From Nectonema munidae (lineage: Eukaryota; Nematomorpha; Nectonematoida; Nectonematidae), in the NCBI GenBank assembly GCA_030549495.1, contig JAUIRK010000891.1:310001-374000 (forward strand): a stretch of DNA of 64,000 nucleotides. Reading direction: 5' to 3'. Below are positions 53,780 through 64,000 of this stretch, piece after piece. Within the stretch, counting starts at the first letter, position 1; every line of letters begins with the position of its first letter. The notes under the pieces are model-generated. The model was not told the DNA's origin. It saw only the letters and a program-made list of their open reading frames with translations, and searched no databases. The position numbers and the translations under genes were made by a program.

Positions 53780-55780
53780 TAACGGTCAGATAAAAGACAA
53801 AAATGAATATTAATGAGCTTTATGAATAAATATATGTATGCAAAAAATAATAACCTGATTATTATTGAATGAAATTTGGTAGATCAAATAATTTTTTGTG
53901 TTGACAAAAGTATGCTAATTTTAAATATATTTCAAATAAAAGCATATACTTCATTCATAATTAATAAAGGCGGCAAAAACAATACAAGCAAGGCTAATCT
54001 AATTTTACTCTGCCATTTTTGATTCTTTTTTTTTATGAAAAATGATGGAATTCCAAAAAGACTCATTTTCTTCGATTTCCTAAATCATGGTTTTAAAGCC
54101 TGAGGGAAGTGCGACCATTGCCCTAATTTTGGAAGCATGAAATTTAATTTTTAGTGCGACACTATAATAATATAAGCTCACAACTGAGTTTCCTTCAAAA
54201 TAAATTGTTTATTCTATGCTCCGTTTATGTTGCTTATCGCTTTTAAACCTCGTTATTGGTGGCTTTGGTTTAAAGAATTTTATAACTTTTCAAAGCTTTA
54301 AAATTCCACAACTGTTCAACTGATTCAGATAAATTGGCAGTGAAAAAGTCAATAACAAATTTTTTCATTCCTTACAAAAATAAGTAATATGAAATAAACA
54401 TGAAAGTAAAGATATCAGTTTTCTTTTAAAAAAAGGGGATAATTAAGGATATTCAGCGCTAGATATTTAAACGTTCTTTTTTGAAATTGTAGAATAGATG
54501 AATGAAAAATCTCCATTCTTATGCATCCCCATTAGTTCTGTTAATAAGGGTCCATGAAAACTAGGACGTTTGACCGCGCTACACAATGGCTAATTTAAGT
54601 AATTTTACTGAAAATAAAAATTATTTCAAAAAGATAATAAAATGAAAATTATTATTATCGGCATCCCAAAAGGAGAACATGATAAATAAGCAGTTTTTAC
54701 GTATTTGATTTTTTATGTGGAGGAATGAAAGTTTTGCATGTCTAGAACAGAAATGTGCATTTAATTCTGCAACATCTGATTAAGTTACTTTGTTGAAAAA
54801 AATTTTTTTTTCATTTTAAATTATTGGAATTATATACGTTTTTTACATATATTTTTTGAACACATTCTTTCAACTTGTTCATGTAAGTAAGTTTTATATT
54901 TGATCTGGCATAGAAGAGGAGAATTTAAGATCTAAAAAAATTATTTTTAGACTTGAATGTGTTAATTTATTTTTACTCAAGACCAAATATAATCTATTTT
55001 TGTAAAAAAGAAATCATTTTATAATTTTTTAAGTTTTTTTCCAAAAAGTCCAAAATATTTCTCAATAAAGTCAAAAAATATAATTTTTTATGTTAAAATC
55101 AAATTACCTATTTACTATGGTTGCTTCTTTTTTACGCAGCGTACATATTATTTGAAAATATAGCATATCTTTTGTAAATAAGTGCAACAAAGTTGAATGA
55201 ACTATTTGTAAAAAAAATTATAAATAATTTGAAGAAAAATAAAAATTCAAAATTATTTATATTGGGAAACATTGTGAGAAAAAGTATATTTACTTGTTTC
55301 CTGCAACCACATATATTTGATTGGAAAAGCAAAAAATAACAAGGCACCACTAACTCTTTAGTAATACTGGTTTTAATAAGAGTTTTACTATTACTTTCAT
55401 GAAAATGATGTAATATCATTTTTGAAGTCAATATTATGACAAATTTTAAAATTATAAAGAAGATTCATAAGAACCGGCCCTCGACCTTATATTCTCTTCC
55501 CATTATCATCAATAAACATAAGTAAAAGTAAGTGAAGGGTTTTGACCTAATTCTGACTGCAGCCCCTTTTTATTAAATGTAAAATCGCATGGTCCCCATA
55601 CCAATTTAAGTTTAACTTTCTCTCTTCACTCTGTCCCTAAACTTGATACACCAAGAGAAGTAGAAAGAAATATTAAAAGTAATATTCCATCAAAACATTT
55701 AATCCACTAGTATATAAAAAATATAGGAATAAATATTGATCAATTCATTTATTTACAAATTATTGCATGATTTTAATGGG
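53780..55780. other. no gene recognised
   Basis: AT-rich throughout. A short less AT-rich segment near 55470-55640 may be the edge of an unrecognised repeat. No coding signal. Confidence 0.45.
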
Positions 55781-56960
55781 GTCTCTGTCACCAATGCAGG
55801 TCTATCAATTTGTCAATTTTTGGTGTCAAAATAATAAGTGAGAAGAGTATATCTCTTCTTTTTCTAGGTTGGCAATTTTGTGTCTTTGAACAGACTCAAG
55901 CATAAGCATGACTCCGCTGTACGGTAACTCAACAAAATCGGATATGGAAAAAGCGAGTAAAACCAACTTAGCATTTTTGGAGAGTATTGTATATTTTTAG
56001 AGATTTCTTAATTCATTTACAGCTTCGAGTATTACCAATACTTCAAACACTTGCTAAAACTTCTGAGGCACCCATTTGAAGTAAATCAATTGAGTAATCA
56101 CTTTTTCAATTAACAAGTTTCTGTCCAAGTTTTGCTTCATTCAAAAAAGAAACAACAGTGTTCCAACAAAGCGATGCAGGTAATTAATTTTGGACATTAA
56201 CATTGATAAGTTCATCATTTAAACTTCTGCTAGGTTTTTGGAAACATGTGCTGCAAGTAAAAAACACAATGTACACAAAACTTATCAGGGATGCTTTTTT
56301 AAAATAAGCATTGTTCCAAGCATAACAGCAGCACCATCTGTTCCACATGTCAAATATTATTGTCTTAAATGTTATTCTGTTCAAAATAGACGTCAAATAT
56401 TTTGAACATGGATATTGGTAGTTGACTTTAAAGCAAAAATAAATTTTGACATACATGAAACATTAAAAAATCTAACAAATGCCGTCCGAAAAACAGTATT
56501 ATCGTGTAGATTCATCTATTTGAAGTGAGAACACATTTATAAACAGTTTGGAAACTAATAGGCATTCAACATCAGCTTCCATTTCATAAATGTGTCGTGA
56601 TACTGGTGAGTTACTCAAAGGAATAACACTAGTTACCTCATGTGGATTCTGATCCATCACTTTTGAGAGCACTACAGCCACTGCTGAGTGCAGACATGAT
56701 CAAATATTCACAAATAGTTTTAGGCTTCCCAGCTTTTGCAATAAATTTGCTATTTTGTTAGCAGCCAAAATTCCTTTCGCTTCTGCAGCTTTTTGAGTAA
56801 ACATTTGATCTACTGTCATTCTTTCTTGAAAGTCATCAAGTAACCTTTAAATAGAATCTAATGTCCCTTGTTTCTAGTCTCTACGAGCTGTCTCTATATG
56901 TTTTTTAGTATATGCAAGGACACAAACTTTCATTTGAAAACAAAGCTTTGCATAGCAGAC

Positions 56961-58182
56961 TAGTGCTCTGCGCGGGGCGGATAACCCGTGCGGATTTTGC
57001 AGGACCCGCACCCGCGGGGCGAACGTGGGTTGTCCACAGTAGTGCTCGCGCGGGTTTTGCGCGACCCGCACACGGGGCGGACGTGGGTTGTCCACAGCAA
57101 CATTTTTGCGGGGTGGGGCGGGTGCCGATTTTATTAGTGCGGACAATCTGTGGGTTGTCTGCATTCACTTTTATGCAAGTTTTTATGAGTGCATAATAGT
57201 GCCTTTTTGGCAATAGCTAATATTTTATTGCTATGTGTTACGTATATTGGAAAGATTTGCATTGGGTAAATAGTGTGTGATGAAGTGAAATCGTAATTGA
57301 AATATAAAGATAGAGCAGATTTGATTAGCGTGATTAACGCGTATACAAAAGAAGAAGGAGAAAAAATCATATTTTTGAAATATCCATTTTATTATTCAAT
57401 AATTTATTTTTTGTTTTTTTCTTTCGCGGAGGTCTGGAAGACGTTTGGTATCGTAGTAAATGAAAAAAACGCTGATTTGGATTTTGCCGCTTTTAAAGTA
57501 TGCTTTCAAGCTTTCGCTTTATTGTGGAAGAAAAACAGGTACTTCTATTCTTAGGAGACACAAGTGCAAAATATATCCTAATCAAACTTTACTGACTGAT
57601 GCTATCAAGCCAGTTTTGAATAATGCTAAAGTTATTTCGAAAGCTAAAAACGAAAACATTAAACTGACATTCGTCCGTTTTTTTAGCTAAAGATCTTAGA
57701 CGATTTGAAACGATCGGTTGTAGTGGATTCATTGACTTAGTTCAAGAGGTAAGCTCTAATGCTTTCTTAAATTTGTAAAATTATTTTATCAAATTTGAAA
57801 AATCCAAGGGCTAACCTTTTGTGATTCTATATTCAAAATTTGAAATATTGCAATTGTTGATGGAACAATTTGTTTATTCAAATTACACAACTTGTCAAAG
57901 AAATTTTTTCAGACAAAAACTTATTTGTAAAAAAATCAATAATATATTTAAAAGTAGTATAGTATATCTAAGATTTTTTTCCAAGCATGTTAAGGATATA
58001 AATAACATTTAATTAGCTTTGTATTATTTCGATAAAATGAGGGTCAAGTGCGGGTGCAAATTGATAAATGCGTGGCGGGTGCGGGTTCAAATTGAAAAAA
58101 TGCTGGGCGGGCGGGGCGGGTGCAAATTGAATAATTGTTGCGCGGGGCTCGGACAACTTTTTTCAACCCGCGCAGGGCTCTA
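56961..58182 (+). mobile_element. 1222-bp hAT element with 16-bp TIRs and perfect 8-bp duplication
   Basis: The ends are TAGTGCTCTGCGCGGG and, reversed, TAGAGCCCTGCGCGGG. TAGCAGAC is repeated exactly at 56953-56960 and 58183-58190. Inside, GC-rich subterminal repeats flank a coding remnant on the plus strand: EVWKTFGIVV, KTGTSILRRHKC (BED finger, in a second frame), then KDLRRFETIGCSGFIDLVQE ending at a GAG|GTAAGC donor at 57748. The catalytic part is missing, so it is a deletion derivative. Confidence 0.9.
56966..57150. repeat. left subterminal GC-rich repeats of the 1222-bp hAT
   Basis: Two related units of about 65 bp share GACCCGCAC, GGGGCG and CGTGGGTTGTCCACAG. They are strikingly GC-rich against the AT-rich surroundings. 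Right-side counterparts with GCGGGTGCGGGTTCAAATTG lie at 58045-58175. Such subterminal repeats are the usual hAT transposase binding sites. Confidence 0.7.
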
Positions 58183-58279
58183 TAGCAGACACATAGGCAT
58201 GACACCATCTTTCGGGGATTTGGTGCATTCACAAGCAAAATATTCGACAGAATATTGTCGACACTTTTTTAGATGAATT

Positions 58280-60330
58280 TACCATATTTTTCCGAAATGA
58301 TAAATAAATATTTCCAATAAAGAAGAAATTAGTCTCAAGCGTTTCTTGTATTTTGTAAACACAGAGTAAGACAAGGTTAGACTTATTAGCTAAGTCTAAA
58401 TTCAAATATTAAAGAAAATCCATACAGTTAATAAATTGCTAAAATGCATTTAACCTAACAAAACCTTTAATAAAATCAGATAAAAAATGTGTTTGGCAGC
58501 TTTAAAATTTAAAAACAATTTGTTATGATATTTAATAGTTCTTCATTTTTTTAAGCCAGACATACAATCTTTAAAATCTAAAATTCTATTTCGTGCTCTT
58601 TACTTACACATATCAGTGTAATTAAAAATCAGTACATAATAAAGATCCATCATAACTATAAATAGGTATACAGGTTTTTGATCTCTAAGTGTAAAGTGAG
58701 TCTTAAAAATTAAAAGTTAATAGACATTTTAGATTTTCTAGAAGTTGATATTTTGTGTTTTCAAATTATCTGGGGCCCTCGAAGCTTTAGTTAGACGCAT
58801 ATTTGTTAAAATTAACGTTGTGGCCTCCTAGATATGACCTCATTTAGAAAGCCTGAACTAGAGTACTGAATAGGTAAATTTCACAAATGAAATTTGATAC
58901 AGAAAATTCCCACAATGAAATTTTACCTTAAGAAATTTCCACTCAAAGCTCCACAAAATTTAATCATTTACACTTATATATTATTTTTATGACTCCACAA
59001 TTTTACTAAGTGACAGTTAGCTATAAATCTTATATTTTGTTTAAAATATGAAAAAGACAAATGGGAAGTCTATGTCTTTGGTTCAACCCTCGATATTCTT
59101 TTTTTATTATCATTATAATTTCATTTAGGTAAATATATAACTATTATAACTCTATTTACTCTAGGTAAGTATATTCTTTATATAATCTTGCAAGTGTTGA
59201 CATTTTTTAATGCTACGTTTAAGTGAAGATTAACGTTTAATCTACTTTTGAGAAGGAAAATTATTTCATGTTAGTGATGTAAATTTTTTAATATTAAAAA
59301 TTTTTATTGCTTCACATTAATATTTTAAGTTGAATAAAATAGGAAAAGTGTCGATAGGAGTAAATATCTCTGGCTGAAAAAATGATCTCATTTAGAATTC
59401 TATAGGTGAAATTTTCATCGAATTATATCCATAAAAACCATTTTAATGGGCAAAATTGTATGAATGGAATTTTTATGGGTTAAATTTTGGAACAACAGGA
59501 GCAAAATGATGTAACTAGAGTCTAGTCTAAAAATTAAAAATGATAAGAAATTAAAGAATGTTAAATAATTAAAATTTTACTTTTAAATTTAAAACAAAAA
59601 ATAAATATAAAAGCTAAAAGTTATATTCTTAAAAATTTGCAAGATTTAAAGTGTATTGAAAAGAATGTTACGTGGTGGTGAAGAGTTTACTATAGCAATT
59701 AAAGCAAATCTTCTGTCTTCAAGGGCAAAAATTCATGATTGCACACATAAAAATTTTATAATCTAAAATTCACCTATTAAAGTTTATAGTGCGTTCGCAT
59801 ACTTTTAAATACCTAACAACAACTTGACTTAACTTAGAGCTGTGAATATTGATTTTTTTAATCAAGAGTTCATTATGAGAAACTGAGTATTTCACAGCAC
59901 TCCTAAACTCTCGTGTACTCATTATCATGTGTATGTTTTGTAATATAAATAAAATATATGTATATTGTATATGTGTGTGTGTCTCCGTGTATGTGGTTGT
60001 ATGCCTTTCAAAAACAATAAAACGGTTATCGTTAGAATGTACATACAAAATGTTAAAGGATACATAGAAAAAGGTAAAAAAAACTAACGTTAATATTTTT
60101 TTTTCAAATATTATGATCTTAGAGTTGGAAAAAATTTCTTCCCCAAAAAACGACGATAGGGGATTTCTATAAGAGAATTGCAAGATTTTGGAATTACAAC
60201 TTATATAAGTTAATAATTACTACTAACTAAGAAACTCTTTAACTGTTTATCTAACTAACTAAGTAACTTCATTAATCGAATTAAACTACAAGAGATTTCG
60301 TTAAGAAACCAAAAAACTAAAAATTTTGAT
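58280..60330. other. no gene recognised; short (TG)n microsatellite
   Basis: AT-rich. A tgtgtgtgtg run lies at about 59968-59980. A long open minus-strand stretch at 60183-59770 looks like low-complexity chance coding. Confidence 0.5.
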
Positions 60331-60339
60331 TATTTTATA

Positions 60340-60590
60340 CAAATTAAATTTATATTTTGAATAATTTATTTGTCGACGAAATAATAATATTAAATATTTG
60401 AATAAATTTTTGTCCAACAAATCTAGTGATTCTGTTAACAACTATAGGGGTTAAAATTTTTAATATTAATAGAATATATTAAACAAATTCTTCGACAAAA
60501 TTTTATGATTCTGTCAACAAATGAAAACCCAAAATTTTAAATTTATATTTTGAATAATTTCTTTGTCTCTTAACAAAATTTAATTACCTT
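60340..60590. repeat. second locus of the gattctgtcaacaacta array
   Basis: Two to three units carry gtgattctgttaacaacta and tgattctgtcaacaaatg with the same attttgaataat spacer as at 39785-40330. Confidence 0.55.
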
Positions 60591-60659
60591 CATTGACATG
60601 TTTTGACGTAAAAGTGTATTAACTTATTATTAATTTTTAATATCTATTCATCCAAGTAC

Positions 60660-61380
60660 TTTTTTGTACTGATTCTTTCTGTGTTGATTGTGATTTACTC
60701 TTTTTGATATTTGTATATAATGAAAGCTAAAAATACTAACAACTGGACATGCCATCAATGTATGATTAATAATAAACAAGATATGGTCTGTTGTTTCCAG
60801 TGTTCTAATTGGTTTTGTTATAACTGCTCTAAACTACCATCTAATTTCAATACGTTTTTTGATGCTAACTATTGTGTTGGTGTTAGATGGGTATGTTCTA
60901 AATGTTTGAGTTCATCTAGTTCTGATTCAAGTCTTAAAAAAGTAGTTAAAATGAGTAAAATTAAAGCTAAAAAAGTAGTCAAAATGGGTAAGCTAAAAAA
61001 GTAGTCAAAATGGGTAAAATTAACTCACATGTTATATGTTCAAAAAATGAAGAAAAAATTATAAATGCCTTGAATCAAGGATTTAAGGATTTACAAGATA
61101 AACTTAAACATTTACAAAGTAAAGACAATAATTTTGGTCAACGTTCATTTGCGGATGCTGTAAAGATCAATAAGAATATCCTGTACCTTAAAAGTGACAA
61201 AAACAATATTTACAAGCCAAAAAATTTCCTGATGATGTGAAAGTTAAATATATTTAAAAATTCAAATACAATGAAAATTTCTCCAGCCAATGAATCCAAT
61301 CTACAGAAAGTAGAAAACATTTAAAAAAATAATTTTAACTATAGAAAAGCTAAAAAGATCTATCCGAAATTAAAGGTAAC
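60660..61380 (+). mobile_element. CR1-like LINE copy D, ORF1 only
   Basis: ATG at 60720 opens a PHD-like finger ([37 protein letters not shown]), then a Lys-rich repeat (KVVKMGK), then [20 protein letters not shown] and [19 protein letters not shown]. It is very close to copy C (45380-45958). The frame is broken after the KKVVKMGK repeat. Similarity stops near 61375, so ORF2 is absent. Confidence 0.85.
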
Positions 61381-61849
61381 TGTATACCCATTTTCAAGTA
61401 TGCTAAGTTAGTTGTGATGCTCATTTTTTTTTTATGAAAATCAATTAAACGTGCAAAAAATAGATTAAATCGGTCAATCAATGTCAAATATATAAACTTG
61501 AAAATAAATTCCACTTGCAGTATTTTTCTACTAATTATTTTTTTGATTTATTTAAAAATAAAATTTTTTTCTGCCTTAAAATTCGGGTTGGTCATATTTG
61601 ACTTCTGTTTTTTAAAACTCTTTTCTATATAAACATCAGTTCAGTGATTGAATTCATTATTTTTTTTATAAATTTAAAAGAAGATTTTAAATAAGTTTAT
61701 TCCATTTGTAATAAAAAATAATAAAATATGATTAGTTGTGATTGAAGTGTAATTTATCACAATGGACACGTAAAAAAATTTCATCTAACATCTCAGATTG
61801 AAAAATGTTTTAAAAATTGATAGTTGTCAAAAATGACCACTTCGTTATT

Positions 61850-62030
61850 CTAGTCTAGTTCTAGTTTCTTTCTATTTTTCGTCGTTTTAGAAGACTTTTT
61901 TTTTATAAAGTTAGCAGTTTTCATAAACCTTCGGAAGCTACCTTGCCAAGATATATTTTATACGATATATATTTTTTCCTCAAAAAATATTATAAATAAA
62001 GTCTTTCTTCTTCTTTTTTTCTCTTAGTAT
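61850..62030 (+). mobile_element. LINE 3' tail, solo
   Basis: ATTATAAATAAAGTCTTTCTTCTTC is the same kind of end as copy C. The sequence just before it shows no coding region. Downstream at 62035 a fragment of repeat R1 begins. Confidence 0.4.
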
Positions 62031-62034
62031 TAGA

Positions 62035-62125
62035 AATTTGTTTTCTGCAATCTATGTTTGGAAAAAAATTTTAAAGTTTTATTTTGAACAATTTTTTTGG
62101 CACTCAAAGCATTCTGATTAACCCT
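62035..62125 (+). repeat. interspersed repeat R1, fragment
   Basis: attttattttgaacaatttttttggcactcaaagcattctgatta matches the middle of R1 at 10545-10600 and 27425-27470. Confidence 0.5.
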
Positions 62126-62359
62126 CGCTTGACAAACTCTATGTTTTTTTTCGCTTACAACATTCAAACGTCAATTACGGAAAATTTTTATCATAAAAGC
62201 CTTATTACCATGTAAATGTTCCTAAAATAATGAAGTTTAATATTTTAAGAAAAAAAATTATAATTGCGTTTATTATTTTTTCAGGAAGAATGAAAATGTC
62301 CAATTTTAAAGAAAAATTAAAATAGATGGCATTAAAAAAATTTATTGTAAGTTAAAAAA

Positions 62360-63655
62360 ATTTATAAGCAATTTGAACAGACAACTTTAGAATGATTTTT
62401 ACAAACCATATTTTTACATTTTGTGCATTGTCTTGAGGTTCTGTTTCTTTTTGAAACACAGATGAAACAGGAGGCTTTGTTCGAAGATGTCTGCTCAACT
62501 TCAGTACGATTTTCAAAGCCATAGTGAGACAATAAGTGCTTGACGTCTAAGGATAATTCTGAAGTGAGAGATCTAACCCTCAATGACTCTTCCGCCATTT
62601 AAGCGCCAACATTTTTATAAACATCTTCCTTTTGCTCTGCTTCGTGTTGGGAAATCCTTCAGAAGAGTTAAACTTTGCTATTACCCACGAATTTAGAACA
62701 CTTATATTAAGATAATTAGAAAAGGCAGCAAAAGTCCATCTTCTATTGAGTTTATATGATTTATAAGCTCTTACCATTTTGTTAACGACATCAACTCCTC
62801 CTTTGAATTCGTTATACGCGAGCAAGCTTTCAGGTTTTGATGCGGTACTGCTTATTTGTACGTTTTAATGCTGTGAAGACATAATGTACACAACTTTGAA
62901 GTTTCGCACAGCGTGACGTTTAGGGAGGTAAGCACTCAATGAAACATAGAGTAAATAGTCCTACTATCACATTCGCTAAGTTTGAGCTCTCTAAGATACG
63001 GATGCCTAAATACGAGGGGAATGAATTTTCTATTAGACATAACGGTTCCGCCAAGGGAAATATTCCTTTCACTACACCATATAGCTAGAGCATGACTCGT
63101 GAAAAACCTGTCAGTATAGATGCCGCAGCCTTCAGGAATATTACTATTTTCTATAAGGCGCTTACGGATATTCAATCCTGAAAAATAACTTGAAAGAGTC
63201 CGCTAACATACATTTCTGGGGTCAAACAATAATAAAATTTTGCATCATTTATATGATATAATTTCATCCCATAGTGTCCCAGTTTTTTAGGATCGTATAT
63301 TTTGATTGGGCATCCTCTCCTAAAAGCCAGAAGCTGTTCATTTATGGTAACGGCAGAATGAGGATTTCAATACAATGGAAACACATTATAAAAATGGTCA
63401 TGTATTTTTCGTATAGGACTAATATTGTCGTTAGAATTTCTTTCATTTTTTTTATCAAAACATAAGAATACGTGAATGAGAGTGAACATATTTCTCCCCA
63501 AACAACTTTGTAAAAAAGGGCTTCCAGCTTTAGAAAACAAATCGGCAGCTTTGACGATCTGGTCTCCATTTTGGCCAATGTAAATCAATGAGCCAAAATA
63601 AGCTAAGAGGTGGGACACACTAAACTTTGTGTAGCAATGATACCGGTTTGAGTAC
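62360..63655 (-). mobile_element. piggyBac (PGBD4-like) transposase relic with C-terminal Cys domain
   Basis: Minus strand, frames in order: SVSHLLAYFGSLIYIGQNGD (63640), YDPKKLGHYGMKLYHIND (63290), IPEGCGIYTDRFFTSHALAI with catalytic Asp (63120), EFKGGVDVVNKMVRAYKSYK (62810, GGVD third Asp) and NRRWTFAAFSNYLNISVLNS. It closes with the Cys-rich finger CFICVSKRNRTSRQCTKCKN, then CKNHSKVVCSNC (62470-62365). The frame breaks several times; TTAA ends were not located. Confidence 0.82.
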
Positions 63656-63704
63656 TTTGGGTTTGCCGATTAAAAACAAATTTTTGCATCTCTAATATCA
63701 GAAT

Positions 63705-64000
63705 CAACAATGAAACCTACGAAAATCTTGGTTTACGAACAATTACGTTCAGTTTTTCAACTCTGAATCTAAACTTTGTATCTACTAAATTGTCAAAGAA
63801 TGATTTGTTGAAAAATTAAAATAACTAATTATTATCTATAATTAAGAATTCTAAAAGTCAGATTTAGGTTTCTAAAAGACTCTTAGGTTTCAACAATGAA
63901 ACCTACGAAAATCTTGGTTTACAAACAATTACGTTCAGTTTTTCAACTCTGAATCTAAACTTCGTATCTACTAAATTGTCAAAGAATGATTTGTTGAAAA
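63705..64000. repeat. 110-bp direct repeat, 186-bp spacing
   Basis: CAACAATGAAACCTACGAAA onward at 63705 recurs at 63891 with only a couple of changes (for example tttacgaac/tttacaaac). The second copy reaches the window edge, so the array may continue. Confidence 0.9.

Larger units (their letters stand above)
55790..58275 (-). mobile_element. ZBED-type hAT transposase relic, split by a younger hAT
   Basis: Minus strand. A BED-like zinc finger lies at about 58265-58183 and 56960-56900 (PKDGVMPMCLLC, then KALFSNES). VIPLSNSPVSRHIYEMEADV and FSLQIDEST lie at 56650-56500. TDGAA-like sequence and MLGTM appear in shifted frames near 56330, and a Cys-His remnant near 56260. These are the ordered motifs of ZBED5/SCAND3-like hAT transposases. 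Multiple stops and shifts. Confidence 0.75.

Noticed and set aside
1-64000. Retrovirus, LTR or Polinton-type elements
   Set aside because: No LTR pair, gag-pol, integrase chromodomain, capsid or protein-primed polymerase likeness was seen. All reverse transcriptase remnants are of LINE type.

Overview
The window is very AT-rich eukaryotic DNA with spliced genes, spliceosomal introns from about 58 bp to several kb, AATAAA poly(A) signals and a heavy load of old transposons. Two host genes could be assembled from exons whose splice phases agree. One is a TRPC-type ion channel. The other is a secreted-looking M12B (reprolysin/ADAM-like) metalloprotease with ShK-like modules. The gene set, AT content, PHD-finger CR1 LINEs and abundant hAT/piggyBac debris fit an arthropod, perhaps a crustacean such as a parasitic copepod. 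That assignment is inference; nothing in the sequence names the species.

Layout. 1-13.1 kb, plus strand: the 3' part of a metalloprotease gene. Four ShK-like modules each sit on one symmetric phase 1-1 exon (824, 5012, 6096, 6941), with one decayed module exon at 5976 and four candidate 12-15 nt micro-exons between them. Catalytic-domain exons follow (7915 to 13026), carrying the zinc motif HELTHLLGANHD, and a poly(A) signal lies at 13076. The gene starts left of the window. 14.8-20 kb: a Mutator-like transposase relic and a decayed minus-strand CR1-like LINE.

21.0-49.1 kb, minus strand: a complete-looking TRPC-family channel gene. Thirteen exons sum to 2556 nt (851 codons plus stop) with every junction phase matched. 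They encode N-terminal ankyrin-type repeats, the TRP_2 region, S1-S6 with the pore, the TRP box ([10 protein letters not shown]) and a C-terminal coiled coil, followed by AATAAA. Its introns hold two CR1-like LINEs (33.4-35.9 kb plus strand, 41.4-45.96 kb minus strand), hAT-type and piggyBac-type MITEs, a roughly 1.3 kb minisatellite, fold-back elements and other tandem arrays.

49.2-64 kb: no host gene was recognised. The stretch holds fossil hAT and piggyBac pieces, a ZBED-type hAT relic (55.8-58.3 kb) split by a younger 1222-bp hAT element with perfect 8-bp target duplications, a fourth CR1 copy (60.7-61.4 kb), a piggyBac relic with its C-terminal Cys-rich domain (62.4-63.65 kb), and a 110-bp direct repeat at the right edge.

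The two host genes are unrelated neighbours: one a probable secreted protease, the other a membrane cation channel. No retrovirus, LTR element, Polinton, tRNA, rRNA or CRISPR array was recognised.
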